This document shows, piece by piece, positions 19,950 through 29,625 of a stretch of DNA of 45,393 bases. A program made the translations under genes and the position numbers. How positions within the stretch are numbered: position 1 is the first letter of the stretch; every line of letters begins with the position of its first letter. The stretch covers positions 1 through 45,393 of the forward strand of contig NZ_WOTO01000072.1 in assembly GCF_010993775.1 (NCBI RefSeq), given 5' to 3'. The notes under the pieces are model-generated. The model saw only the letters and a list, made by a program, of their open reading frames with translations, ran no database searches and had not been told where the DNA came from. This DNA comes from Fodinicola feengrottensis. Its GTDB lineage: Bacteria > Actinomycetota > Actinomycetes > Mycobacteriales > HKI-0501.

Positions 19950-20056
19950 CCGGGTTGGCGAGGGCAACCACGCGGAAGTGTGGGGACGCGGGTAGCCGGG
20001 AGGCCCTACCCTTCTCAGGCGAGACCGCGAATGTCTGATGGGAGCTGGTTCGGGCG

Positions 20057-21513
20057 ATGTCTGGCGACGCGGAAGTCGGTGTCAGCGCTGGTGAAGTGCC
20101 GGCCGGACCGAGTGATGCGGAGCTGATCACCGCAGCCAGAAGCGGTGAAGCCGACGCGTACGAGACGCTCTACCGCCGGCATTGCGAGGCCGCGCGGCGA
20201 TACGCGTTGAGCCTCGCCGGCAATCCGGCTGACCGCGACGACCTCGTCTCGGAGGCGTTCGCCAAGGTGTTGTCGGCGTTGCGAGCCGGCGGCGGCCCGG
20301 ATCTGGCGTTCCGTTCGTACCTTCTTTCGGTCGTACGGAACGCCTTCTATGACCGGACGCGGCAGGAGCGCCGGGTCGACGTGACCGACGACATGGAGCG
20401 GCACGACACCCCGGTGGCGTTCGCTGACACCGTGGTGGACGGCTTCGAACGTACGCTCGCGGCCCGCGCGTTCGCGACGCTGCCAGAGCGGTGGCAGATG
20501 GTCCTCTGGCACACCGAGGTGGAAGGCGACTCGCCCGCCGAAGTGGCCCCGTTGTTGGGGTTGACGCCGAACGGCGTAGCGGCATTGGCGTACCGGGCTC
20601 GCGAGCGACTGCGACAGGCGTACCTGTCCGTCCACTGCGCCGACGTCCCGCAGAACACGGTGGTCGCGGGCACTACCTGCGGCTGGACCACCGAGCATCT
20701 GGGCGCCCGGGTGCGCGGTGGCCTCAGCAAGCGGGAAGCCACCAAGGTGGATGCCCACCTGCACGATTGTGCGCAATGCGAGGTGCTCTACGGCGAGCTG
20801 GGCGAGCTCAACTCGGGCCTGCGTGGCGTACTCGCTCCGCTGATCCTGACCGCTGCCGTCACCGGCTACTTCCTGAAGCCGGCTGGGATCATCGCCGGTG
20901 CTGGCAGTGGTCTCGCGGGCATCTGGCACGGAGTGGTGTTCGGCGCCCAGCGGACCAAGGACTTCGCCCGGCAGCCGGCCGGGGTGGCGACGGTGGCCGG
21001 GGCGATCGTGCTGATTGCTCTGGCGGCATTCGCATTTGTGCTTTCGGACAGCCCGCAGAAACCGACCAAGCCGCCGGCGGCGGCGCGGCAGCGGCACCGC
21101 CAGCAGCGCCGCCAGGAGGCGGCGGTGGTACGGCGCCGCATCCGCCGCCAGCGGCGCCGAACGCTCCGGCTGGCCAGCCACCGGCCGCGGTGAAGCCGCC
21201 GCCCGGGGTGGTTCCGTCTCTTTCCCCATCCGCCGCGCCACCGGCGTCGCCGTCCCCGCAACCGTCGGCCAGTGCATCACGGGTGCCGCCGACGCCGCCC
21301 GCTCGGAGTGGGATTCGAGTGCGCGTACGGGTAGGTGTCCCGCCGCTGCATGTCGGCGTGTCGGTCGGCGTCGGCGGGCACCGCGGGTTGGTGGGCGTTG
21401 GGGTGAAGATTCGGATCGTGCCGCCGGTCATTCAGGACTGCCCGTTGCTGGCGTTGCACTGCGATCAGCCCGTGACGTGGGCTATCGCTGGGTCGCGTCG
21501 CGGGCTGCGGTGA
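20057..21513 (+). CDS. ECF sigma factor fused to anti-sigma zinc finger, membrane and Pro-rich surface tail (frameshifted)
   Basis: About 485 residues. Sigma region 2 (residues ~30-95: ALSLAGNPADRDDLVSEAF, LRAGGGPDLAFRSYLLSVVR) and region 4 (residues ~140-190: LPERWQMVLWHTEVEGDSP, LLGLTPNGVAALAYRARERL) are followed by an anti-sigma type zinc finger (HLHDCAQCEVLY). A transmembrane helix lies near residues 312-332 (ATVAGAIVLIALAAFAFVLS). After a frame break near 21080 comes a long Ala/Pro/Gly/Ser tail, ending in a short valine-rich domain (IRVRVRVGVPPLHVGV) and a Cys pair. Sigma, anti-sigma and sensor may thus sit in one chain. The last ~10 codons overlap the convergent SRPBCC gene, so the exact end is uncertain. 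Confidence 0.78.
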
Positions 21514-21814
21514 TGAAGCGGCGGCCGAGACGTTTTCGGGCGCCATAGTCGATCAGGCCGACTCTCAGATCGATTTCCATGGTCAGCCGTGCCCCACCGG
21601 CGGCCGGCTGGACGGTCGCCTCGACGACCATTCCCCAGGTGAGCACGCTGGTGCCAATAGTGAAGGTGACGACGCCGTTCTTTTGCTGGTAGAGGGGATT
21701 TTTCCCCTTGACCGCTTCGATGGCGGCCGGGATTGCCTTCCACAGCTGGGCCGGTGGTACGGGGAAATCCTGCTGGACTGTGGTCACGCTTTCCACGGTA
21801 GCTGATGTCGGCAA
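21482..21814 (-). CDS. SRPBCC-like small protein
   Basis: About 110 residues with the layout of a polyketide-cyclase/START-like domain: VQQDFPVPPAQLWKAIPAAI at the N-terminus, then alternating strands (VVTFTIGTSVLTWGMVVEAT, then GGARLTMEIDLRVGLIDYG) and a C-terminal helix. The start is TTG at 21814 or GTG at 21796; no ribosome binding site decides. It has no signal peptide. The gene is convergent with the sigma-fusion gene and overlaps its tail. Function unknown. Confidence 0.55.
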   Translation of the reverse strand: MPTSATVESVTTVQQDFPVPPAQLWKAIPAAIEAVKGKNPLYQQKNGVVTFTIGTSVLTWGMVVEATVQPAAGGARLTMEIDLRVGLIDYGARKRLGRRFITAARDATQR

Positions 21815-22148
21815 GGGCGAGTGGATTTCCGTAGATGGTGGCAGGGCTTGGACGGCCGGTTGGATTTTCTATGCGGCGAGTTGGTTGATTCCGCGGATGG
21901 GTCTTCGTCCGTCGGCCCAGCCGCTAATTCTACCGCCACCACCGACAGTTCGACCGCGTTTCGCCTATCAGGAAATGCTCATTTTCTCAATGCCACCAAC
22001 AAAACGTAGAGCGAGCGCGTTCACGTACAAGCAGCGCGTACAGGGCAACTGAAAGGCCCAAGAAAGGGCGCCTGGCTAGTGTCGGTATCGCTCGGGCGAT
22101 CGCCTGAGTCCGATCATTTTTCCATCCAGACTATGTGGAGGAACAATC
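21815..22148. other. Divergent intergenic region
   Basis: About 330 bases between the SRPBCC-like gene and the small secreted protein gene. Short open frames are present on the plus strand, but none has a domain, signal peptide or clear ribosome binding site. A strong GGAGGA site at 22136-22141 belongs to the secreted protein gene. Confidence 0.4.
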
Positions 22149-22560
22149 ATGCGTAAAACTTTGACCGGCTCGCGCTCGGCGAGAGTTGTCCGGCGGGTTT
22201 CGTTGTCGGCGGGGCTCCTGCTGGCCTCTGCTGGGATCCTCGCCACCACAGCGACGCCGGCGTCCGCGGACAGTGGGTCCAGTGTGGCGCTCTGGATTCG
22301 GGCGTCTGGCGGGGTGATCAACTGGGAGCAGTGGATCGAGGATGAGCCGGCGGGCGTGTACAACGTCCATTTCTGGCGGGCCGGCGGCGGCTGGGATTAC
22401 AACACTCCTGCGTACAACTATGCCCTGCGAGTGGTGCCGGGGAACGTCTACAACGTGCCAGTGCCGGCCGTGCGGTGGTGTGTGTGGTGAGCTGTGGAAC
22501 CACAAGCCTGGCGGCGGGTACGGCTCCTGGGGCCTGCCATGTGTGGAAATGAGCTCATAG
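22149..22560 (+). CDS. Small secreted protein (frameshifted near the end)
   Basis: About 136 residues from the ATG at 22149, with GGAGGA eight bases upstream. A twin-arginine-flavoured signal peptide (RRVSLSAGLLLASAGILATT, cleavage near ASA-DS) leads a Trp/Tyr-rich mature domain (INWEQWIEDEPAGVYNVHFW, GGGWDYNTPAYNY). The first frame stops at 22488; the second frame continues CGELWNHKPGGGYGSWGLPC and ends at 22560, giving a Cys-containing C-terminus. I do not recognise the family. Confidence 0.65.
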
Positions 22561-22578
22561 ACGTTTCGCGACGAGTAC

Positions 22579-22608
22579 GCCGGACAGGAGCAGAGGCTCC
22601 TGTCCGGC
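22579..22608. terminator. Bidirectional terminator hairpin
   Basis: A perfect 13-pair stem (GCCGGACAGGAGC) with an AGAG loop, between the convergent secreted-protein gene and the MFS gene ending at 22618. Confidence 0.8.
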
Positions 22609-22617
22609 CTCGCTGCT

Positions 22618-24003
22618 TCAGCTGACCGGGGCGAGGGTTTTGCGGCGGCTGCCGCGAAAGGCCAGCAGGGCGATCGCGATCATGCCGATGCCGAAGACCA
22701 GGCCGGCGGTGTAGCCGCCGGCGATGCCGACCACCTTGGGCGCCGGCGGTGACAGCGATGCGAGCACTGTCACGAAAATCGCCACGCCGAGGGTGTTGCC
22801 GATCGGTGGGGTGGCCTGCAGGACACCGGAGGCGACGCCGAACTCGCCGTCCGGGATCCCGGTCATGCCGAGCACCATGGCGGCCACCGAGATGAATCCG
22901 GTGCCAACGCCGAAGAGCAGAAAGGGGCCCAGCACAACGGAAAGGAAGGTGCTTGTCGCGGAAACCTGCGTCAGCCACGCCATGCCCGCCAGCATCAGGA
23001 CCGCGCCGGCCACCATCACCGGTTTCGGGCCGGTACGCCGCAGCAGCCGTGGCACGGCCCGGCTGGCCACCAGATACGGGACGGTGGAAGGAAGAACCGC
23101 GAGGCCGGACTGTAGCGGGGTGTAGCCCAGCACGGTTTGCAGGTAGATCGTCAGGAAGAACAGCGCGCCGCCGTTCGACGCGAAAACCAGCGCGCGCATT
23201 GCGTACGCACCGGAGCGTTCCCGGTCGCGGAACAACCACAGCGGCACGATGGGCTGGCTGGCTCGGCTCTCCACCGCCACGAAGGTCGCCAGCAGGACGG
23301 CGGCGACGGCGAGAATGGCGACTGTCAGCGGCTCGGTCCAGCCGTTCTCGGCGGCTCGGATGAAGCCGTACACCAGCAGGGTCATGCCGGTGGTCACGGT
23401 CAGTGCGCCGGCGAAGTCGAAACGGGCCCGGCGGCGGCTGGACTCGCCGATGCACAGCGGGGTGAGGATCACGATCGCGATGCCGACCGGGACGGTCACG
23501 AACAGCGTCGCGCGCCACGTCCACGCGGCAAGAACACCACCCAGGACCAGCCCGAACACCATCGCCACACTGTTCGTGCTAGCGAAGATGGCGATCGCGC
23601 GGGACCGCTGGGGGCCTTCGTCGAAAGTGGTGTTGATAAGCGCGAGGGCGCCCGGGCCGGCGAGCGCGGCGCCGACGCCCTGAACGGCCCTGGCGGCCAG
23701 CAGCCAGCTCGGCGTGAGCGCGCAGCCGCCGGCCACCGACGCCAGGCTGAAGAGCATGACTCCGGTGAGGAACACCCGGCGGTGGCCGAGAATGTCGCCG
23801 GCCCGGCCACCGAGGAGCATCAGCCCGCCGAAGGCGAGGGTGTACGCGTTCGCCACCCACGACAGGTCAGCCGCGGAGAATCCCAGCCCGCGTTGGATGC
23901 TGGGCAGTGCCACATTGACGATCGTCGAGTCGACGACCAAGGTGACCTGGCAGGCCACGATGACGATGAGAGCCAGTCGCTTGGCCGCGTTTTCCCGCAC
24001 CAC
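22618..24003 (-). CDS. DHA2-type MFS multidrug exporter
   Basis: Intact, 461 residues, with a GTG start at 24003. EmrB/QacA family motifs are all present: VVDSTIVNVALPSIQ (D1), GGRAGDILGHRRVFLTG (A), RAVQGVGAALAGPGALALI, and the motif C region MVFGLVLGGVLAAWTWRA. Fourteen helices are expected. It is probably a proton-driven exporter of hydrophobic compounds. It follows another DHA2 gene on the same strand but is separated from it by a terminator, so it has its own promoter in the 120-base gap. Confidence 0.92.
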   Translation of the reverse strand: MVRENAAKRLALIVIVACQVTLVVDSTIVNVALPSIQRGLGFSAADLSWVANAYTLAFGGLMLLGGRAGDILGHRRVFLTGVMLFSLASVAGGCALTPSWLLAARAVQGVGAALAGPGALALINTTFDEGPQRSRAIAIFASTNSVAMVFGLVLGGVLAAWTWRATLFVTVPVGIAIVILTPLCIGESSRRRARFDFAGALTVTTGMTLLVYGFIRAAENGWTEPLTVAILAVAAVLLATFVAVESRASQPIVPLWLFRDRERSGAYAMRALVFASNGGALFFLTIYLQTVLGYTPLQSGLAVLPSTVPYLVASRAVPRLLRRTGPKPVMVAGAVLMLAGMAWLTQVSATSTFLSVVLGPFLLFGVGTGFISVAAMVLGMTGIPDGEFGVASGVLQATPPIGNTLGVAIFVTVLASLSPPAPKVVGIAGGYTAGLVFGIGMIAIALLAFRGSRRKTLAPVS

Positions 24004-24078
24004 CGATGGTGATCCGGCCGAACGGCCACGCGCAACCAGCTGTTCAGGCCAAAATTGGCCATTCCGGCAGAAACAAAA

Positions 24079-24109
24079 CTCGCCGATCCCGGCACGAGGG
24101 ATCGGCGAG
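24079..24109 (-). terminator. Rho-independent terminator
   Basis: Read on the minus strand, a 12-pair stem (CTCGCCGATCCC) with a 7-base loop is followed by TTTTGTTT. It ends the transcript of the DHA2 gene that stops at 24124. Confidence 0.85.
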
Positions 24110-24123
24110 CAGTTCGACGCGAA

Positions 24124-25647
24124 TTAGTCGTTGGCGGGCGTTTTGATGAGGAAAGCCCCGAAAATCGCGACTAGCGACACGATGGCGGCGACCAGGAAAG
24201 CGGTGTGGATGCCGCCAGCGGTGCTTTCGATCGCGTTGGCACCAGCGCCGGCGAGGGCGGCGGAACGGACGCTGAGGATGGCGACCAGCAGGGCCACCCC
24301 GGCGGCGCCGGCGAGCTGCTGGGTGGTCGCGAAGATCGCGCTGCCGTACGAGTAGAGCTTCGGCTCGACCGCGCCGAGACCGCCGGTGAACAGCGGGGTG
24401 AAGACGAAGGCCAGCCCGGTGCTGAGCAGCAGGTGGAAAACCAGCACCAGCCAGATCGGGCTGGTCGCGGTTTTGAAGAACGTGGTCGACCAGAGCGCCG
24501 CGCTGGTGATCACCGCGCCGGGCACCAACAGCTTGCGGATGCCGAAGCGGTCGTAGAGCCGTCCCACCACCGGTCCCAGCAGTCCCATCAGCAACCCGCC
24601 GGGCAGCAGCAGCAAGCCGGTGACGACCGGCTCCAGGTGCAACACGGTCTGCAGGTAGATCGGCAGCAGCACGATGGTGCCCAGCAGGGTCATCATCATC
24701 AGCGCCATCATCGCCGAGGAGAGCGTGAACGTACGCGACTTGAACGTACGCAGGTCCAGCAGCGCGCGATCGGTGCGCTGCAGGAGCAGCTGGCGAACCA
24801 CGAAAGCGGTCAGCCCGACGCCACCGACCACGAACGGCAGCCAGAGCGGGAGCACGGATGGCGCAGACGAGGTCTGGCCGATGCTGCTCAGCCCGTACAC
24901 CAGGCCGCCGAACCCGAAGACGGACAGGATCACCGACGGGATGTCGATGGGCGTGTGGCTCTGCTCGCCGACGTCTTCATCTGCCGTACGCCGATGACCA
25001 GCGTGACCAGCGCGATCGGCAGCACTGTCCAGAACATCGCGCGCCAGCCGAGCAGGTTGAGCAGGATGCCGGAGATGGTCGGGCCGATCGCCGGCGCCAC
25101 CGAGATGACGATCGACAGGTTTGCCCATCACCGCGCCGCGGCGGGCCGGCGGGACCAGCGTCATGACGGTCGTCATCAACAGCGGCATCATGATCGCCGT
25201 ACCGCTGGCCTGGATGAACCTGGCAGCCAGCAGCACCGGGAAGCCGGGAGCCAGCGCGGCGGTGAGGGTGCCGGTGCTGAAGAGCACCATGGCGATGCCG
25301 TAGAGCGTACGAGTGTGGACGCGGCGGATCAGGAAGCCGGTGATCGGGATGATCACCGCCATCGTCAGCAGGAAGCCGGCGGTGAGCCATTGGCCGGTGT
25401 TCGGATCGACGTTCAACTTCTGCATCAGCACTGGCAGCGCGACGCTCATGATGGTCTCATTGAGCAGCACAACAAACGTCGAGACGAGCAGAACGCCGAT
25501 GACCGTACGGTCGCGGGCGCTCATCTTGTTCGGGTCGGTGACAGCGGGGTCACTGAGCGTTGTCAGGTCCACGGACCGCTGCCCTTCAGTACGTTCGTCG
25601 ACGTCGCGCGCGGCGCTGGTCCGGCGAGCTGTGTCGTTGGTTGGCAT
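24124..25647 (-). CDS. DHA2-type MFS multidrug exporter (compensating frameshift pair)
   Basis: 507 codons uninterrupted from the ATG at 25647, with GAAGGG eight bases upstream. Motifs include LLNETIMSVALPVLMQ, FLIRRVHTRTLYG and ARFIQASGTAIMMPL. About 50 residues between roughly 25122 and 24970 are in the wrong frame. Removing one T from the TTT at 25120-25122 gives GNLSIVISVAPAIGPTISGI, the expected motif C region, and a second indel near 24970 returns to frame. Because the pair cancels, the annotated protein looks intact but has a scrambled segment. Likely a proton-coupled drug exporter of the MDR permease group. Confidence 0.9.
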   Translation of the reverse strand: MPTNDTARRTSAARDVDERTEGQRSVDLTTLSDPAVTDPNKMSARDRTVIGVLLVSTFVVLLNETIMSVALPVLMQKLNVDPNTGQWLTAGFLLTMAVIIPITGFLIRRVHTRTLYGIAMVLFSTGTLTAALAPGFPVLLAARFIQASGTAIMMPLLMTTVMTLVPPARRGAVMGKPVDRHLGGAGDRPDHLRHPAQPARLARDVLDSAADRAGHAGHRRTADEDVGEQSHTPIDIPSVILSVFGFGGLVYGLSSIGQTSSAPSVLPLWLPFVVGGVGLTAFVVRQLLLQRTDRALLDLRTFKSRTFTLSSAMMALMMMTLLGTIVLLPIYLQTVLHLEPVVTGLLLLPGGLLMGLLGPVVGRLYDRFGIRKLLVPGAVITSAALWSTTFFKTATSPIWLVLVFHLLLSTGLAFVFTPLFTGGLGAVEPKLYSYGSAIFATTQQLAGAAGVALLVAILSVRSAALAGAGANAIESTAGGIHTAFLVAAIVSLVAIFGAFLIKTPAND

Positions 25648-26131
25648 GGTTATGGCCCTTCGATGTCTTGCCTGAGGTCTTGTAGCAATAGGGACTGTGT
25701 ACTAGGCCAGAACTCATCGCCGCTACCAAGATATTTCAGTTCCCCGCGTGATGGTGTAACCGCTCTCACTCTCTATCAGCCAGATGGCAGCGCACTCAGC
25801 GCTGCTGCCGATCGTGGAGTGGACCGAAGAAGGCGGCTTCGGGAGGGGAAGTCAGCATATGGCGGCACATCAGCCGATGCGGCCGGGCCCTGGTGACAGG
25901 GCGACGGCGGTGACCGCGAGAGGTCCCGGTCACCGCCGCCATTCACCGTCTTCCGAACCGGCGCCCTTCGCCGCGGTTGGGCGAGGGGGCAGGCTCACCG
26001 CCGCGTCGGGTCACCGGCCGGAAGAACGGTCGATCAGGGTTCTTGTCCGTTGGTCACCTCCGGTCGCGTCGAGGCCTCTAAAGAATAGCGATCGGCGGTT
26101 GGGTACGGGGAATTGTTCGACTGCGGATAAA
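25648..26131. other. Intergenic region between the DHA2 and PucR genes
   Basis: About 480 bases. It holds the promoter of the DHA2 gene (minus strand, AT-richer around 25660-25760) and a hairpin at 25905-25938. No gene is supported; the long plus-strand open frame crossing it is antisense to the PucR gene. Confidence 0.45.
25905..25938. terminator. Terminator-like hairpin downstream of the PucR gene
   Basis: A 12-pair stem (CGGCGGTGACCG) with a 10-base loop, about 195 bases beyond the stop of the minus-strand PucR gene. It has no T tract, so termination is only suggested. Confidence 0.5.
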
Positions 26132-27311
26132 TCAGGGCTTTTTGTGGCGCGGATCCGTCAACACCGGCAGCCGGGTGGCGACCAAGGCCGACCGCAGGAC
26201 CTGAATGCCATGTGCGGTGGCTGGATTAATTCCGGTGAGCTCGCGAATGCGCTGCAGTCGATAGGTGAGGGTCCGCCGGTGGATGTGCAGCGCTTTGGTG
26301 GTCCGCTCCCGATCCAGTCCGCAGTCGAAAAGAGTTTCCAGCGTGTGGGTGAGATCTTTCCCGGACCCCAACGGGGTCAGCAGGTCGGCCAACCGCTGCC
26401 GGACAGCCGGTTGCCGGGCGACCGCCAACTCGATCAGCAACTCCTGCATTTGGTACGGGCGCAGTCGTACGTCGGGCATCGCGGCCACCAGCAAAAGCGC
26501 TTCGCGGGCTTCGTCCACGGCGGCTGGGACGGCTTGCGGCGTCGGCGCGAAGGCCTGCGTCGCGTACATTCCCGGGCCGGCGGTTCTTCCCAACGCGAGG
26601 ACCAGGTCCGCGATCCCGACTCGGGCGGGCGCCGCATTTTCCAACGTGGGAAGCAGAATGATGAGTTCGCCGGAATCCGCTCGAAAAAGCGCGTCGGGAA
26701 GGGCAGCTCGTACGGTGGCCGCGCACCGGCTCCAGTCGACGCCGTTTCGGGGTCGGCACAGCAGCACCAGAAATCCAGTGGCCGGATCGACTCCAGCGGT
26801 GGTCGCGACGGTGGGCGCGGGCGTACCGTCCAGCAGGTTTTGCAGCAACAACTCACGAGCTGGCCGGAGATCGCCGGTATCGCGGCACACCTGGAGATAG
26901 GTGTTCGTGACCGCCTGGACGGCCCGGTCGAGCTGGTCGACTCCCCAGGAAGTGAAATCGATCAGTTCGGGCTCGGTCGTCCGCGGCCGCGGAGGCGAAA
27001 CATTCCCGCAGGCCGGTCACATATGCCACCTCGAATCCGGCCCGAATGTCCGCCAGCGGGAAATGGTCCGTCGCGCGGCGCTGGCCAATCATGGCGAGCA
27101 GACTCAAATCCTCGGCGGTGAAAGGCTCGTTCGTCATCGCACGTTTCAGCGTGACGTCCCATGTCTCGCGGACCTCGTCCAGCAAAAGGGCGCATTTACT
27201 CGCGGGTAACCGGTGATAACCGGGGACGAGGGTGATCATGGCGTCGTGCATGGTGATCGTGGTGCGGTTCTGTCGGGTTCGCAGTCGGTGCAGGAAACCG
27301 CCGGTGGTCAT
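26132..27311 (-). CDS. PucR/CdaR-family transcriptional regulator (frameshifted)
   Basis: About 392 residues from the ATG at 27311 (MTTGGFLHRLRTRQNRTTIT). The N-terminal half is an all-helical domain typical of actinobacterial PucR proteins (AEDLSLLAMIGQRRATDHF, IRAGFEVAYVTGLRECF). The frame breaks near 26985; the next frame runs ELIDFTSWGVDQLDRAVQAV into a GGDEF-like central domain and the C-terminal PucR HTH (DRERTTKALHIHRRTLTYRL, LTGI). It is divergent from the StrR-like regulator across a region with two palindromes. The target is unknown. Confidence 0.85.
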
Positions 27312-27671
27312 GGTGCCACTTTCGTCACGGCTTCCGGGTCCATTTTCACGGCATTCCGGAAGATGTTTTCGGGAAGTCAGATATCGATTTCTCGATCGAG
27401 AGTAGAACTGTCGACAGTGAGTGTCAAGGCATAACTGTCCGTGACGCGGAGGGTACATTTCTACCGGCCTGGGTAGTTCTTCGGCAATAAAACTGCGCGT
27501 ATTAACAACTGTCGCCAGGGCTTGGGCGGGGTTGTAATGGTCAGGTAGACATCCGATTTGGCGGGTAATGCCAGAAGCGTCTGGTCTCGGGGTTTCCGCG
27601 CGCTGGGGGAACAAGTGCACATCATCGCGGTCTCGAAGGTCCATCCGAACGAAACAGGAAGTGGGTGCGCG
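27312..27671. promoter_or_regulatory. Divergent control region with palindromes
   Basis: This AT-richer region separates the PucR and StrR-like regulators. Two palindromes lie 6 bases apart: CTCGATCGAG (27391-27400) and ACTGTCGACAGT (27407-27418). Either regulator could bind here. If the StrR-like gene starts further upstream (TTG 27558 or GTG 27615), the region is shorter. Confidence 0.5.
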
Positions 27672-28632
27672 GTGGCGCCGTCCGCCGGGAACGACCTGGC
27701 CGTCGACCAGAATTCCGTGGAGCTGGTACGAATTTCCTCACTGGTACTGACAAGTTGGCCGCGGCTGAGTGGGGAAATCGCCGAACACTCCCGGCTGCTC
27801 GCCGAGCTGAACGACAACCTGCCGCCCATTCTTGTGCACCGGCGGACGATGCGGGTGATCGACGGAATGCACAGAGTGCGGGCCGCGCAGCTGCGCGGCC
27901 GCAGCCACATCGCCGCCGGCTTCTTCGACGGCTCCGAGCGGGACGCGTTTGTCCTTGCCGTACGAGAGAAATGTCGCGCATGGTCTGCCGCTGTCCCGGG
28001 GCGACCGCAAGGCCGCCGCGGTGCGGATCCTGCAGTTTCATCCGAACTGGTCGAATCGTACGGTCGGCGAGGCGGCTGGCCTTTCGGAAGGCACCGTACG
28101 CACGATCAGGCGGCAGTCCATGGTGGAAGGTGTTTCCGGTGACGAAAAACGCGTCGGCCGGGACGGCAGGACCCGGCCGTTGAACAGCGCCAACGGCCGA
28201 CGCCGGGCCAGCGCGCTTATTCTCGCCGATCCGGGCGTGGCTCTGCGTGCGGTCGCCCAGGCCAGTGGAATTTCGGTGAGCACCGCGCACGACGTCCGGC
28301 GGCGCGTTCAGCTGGGGGAGGACCCGGTGCCGGCTGGCCAGCAGGGCGGCGCCCGGCCGCTGCGGCTTTGTGCTACCGAAAAAGAGACCGGTCCGGCCGG
28401 CGGTCGGACCCGGTTGCGGGCGCTCAAGGACGATCCTTCGTTGCGCTACAACGAGGCCGGCCGGGATCTGCTGCTGCGCTGGATGGATGCGCACCTGGTC
28501 GAACCCACCGACTGGCAGGGCTGGCTGGACAGCGTCCCGCCGCACTGCACGGACGTGGTGGCCGCGCTGGCGCTGGAATCCGCGCGGGCCTGGCAGGCGC
28601 TGGCGACCACTCTCACCGGCAACGCACCTTAA
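27672..28632 (+). CDS. StrR-like ParB/HTH transcriptional regulator (frameshifted)
   Basis: About 319 residues from the GTG at 27672 (AGGAAG upstream); starts at 27558 or 27615 are possible. The N-terminal ParB/Srx-like domain matches regulators of antibiotic clusters such as StrR and NovG: SGEIAEHSRLLAEL, LPPILVHRRTMRVIDGMHRV, AGFFDGSERDAFVLAVRE. The frame breaks at the A run 27969-27971; one more A gives NVAHGLPLSRGDRKAAAVRI, then an HTH (NRTVGEAAGLSEGTVRTIRR) and a second HTH-like segment (LRAVAQASGISVSTAHDVRR). It is expected to bind DNA as a pathway activator. No biosynthetic cluster is visible beside it. Confidence 0.82.
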
Positions 28633-28680
28633 CGAAGAAATTCAACCTCGAAAAGACGCCAGTCGAACACCAGAGGTCTC

Positions 28681-29619
28681 TCAGTGGCGGAGTTGTCGGT
28701 ACGCCGTGATGGCTCCCGGATGCAGCGGAATCCGGCCGGTGGCCAGCAAAGTCGGGGTGTCCAGGAACTGGGTGCCGACAACCTCGGGCGGGACGAGCTG
28801 GGCGGAACGGGTGACCAGGACGTTGGTCACCGCCGCCGCGATGGCCGGGTCGAGGTCGGCTCGGCAGGTCAGCAGCGTGGCCACCCCGACCGTACGGACC
28901 GCGAGCTGTTGGCCGTACACCCCTGGAGGGGCTACCGCGGCATCGTACAGATCCGGGAACTTTCCCTGCAGATCAGCGAGAACCAGCTGAAGATCGAGCA
29001 TCCGTACCGGAAACTTTCGGGCCAGGGCGGACAGCAGCGGAGTGGGTATGCCGCCGGACCACAGCAGGGCGTCGACGGACCCGGTCCGCAACGCGACGGC
29101 CGCCTGGGCGATCGGGTAATGGCGGACGTCCAGGGCATGGTTTTCCAGCCCCGCCACCGCCAGCAGACGTTGGCCGGTGAAAGCAGCACCTGAGCCGGCG
29201 GCGCCCAGCGAGATGCGGGCGCCGGCCAGATCGGCGAGTTGCTGAATCCGGCCGCCAGCAGACACCAGCAGTTGCAGGTAGTCCTCGTACGTCCGGCCGA
29301 GTGCTCGCAGCCAGCTGCGGCCGGGCTCGCCGGTGGCCGAGTCGAGCAGCGTCAGCGCGAGGTCGGCCGAGAAAGTCGTCAGCAGCCGCAGATTTTGCTG
29401 ACTGGCATCGGTTTCCACCACGGTGGGCCGCAGTTTCGGTTCGGTGGCGGCGATCTGCCCGGCGAGCAGGGTGGCGAAGGCGTAGAAAAGCCCGCCGCGC
29501 TCGCCGGCCGCGATCCGCAGCGAGGTGGTCGGTCCGCGGTAGGTCTGCGGCCCGCAGGCGCCCAAAACGCCGAGCGCGGCCGTGCCGGGGACGGCACGTA
29601 ACAACAGCCGGCGTTTCAT
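28681..29619 (-). CDS. TAXI-family solute-binding lipoprotein
   Basis: Intact, 312 residues. The lipoprotein signal peptide has the lipobox LGAC (cysteine near residue 22). The mature protein matches TAXI (TRAP-associated extracytoplasmic immunogenic) binding proteins: GERGGLFYAFATLLAGQI near the N-terminus, ISLGAAGSGAAFTGQRLL and VDALLWSGGIPTPLLSALA. It is the last gene of the symporter/regulator/kinase operon, six bases after the kinase stop. No TRAP membrane subunits are present, so it may act as the ligand sensor for the kinase rather than as part of a transporter. The ligand is probably a small organic acid, by family. Confidence 0.85.
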   Translation of the reverse strand: MKRRLLLRAVPGTAALGVLGACGPQTYRGPTTSLRIAAGERGGLFYAFATLLAGQIAATEPKLRPTVVETDASQQNLRLLTTFSADLALTLLDSATGEPGRSWLRALGRTYEDYLQLLVSAGGRIQQLADLAGARISLGAAGSGAAFTGQRLLAVAGLENHALDVRHYPIAQAAVALRTGSVDALLWSGGIPTPLLSALARKFPVRMLDLQLVLADLQGKFPDLYDAAVAPPGVYGQQLAVRTVGVATLLTCRADLDPAIAAAVTNVLVTRSAQLVPPEVVGTQFLDTPTLLATGRIPLHPGAITAYRQLRH

Positions 29620-29625
29620 GGTGTC

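Noticed and set aside
20015..21280. 421-codon open frame on the minus strand
   Set aside because: Antisense to the sigma-fusion gene, which has clear domains; no recognisable motif in the shadow.
24205..25896. 563-codon open frame on the plus strand
   Set aside because: Antisense to the DHA2 exporter; it is rich in His/Gln/Arg, as expected from a high-GC shadow frame.
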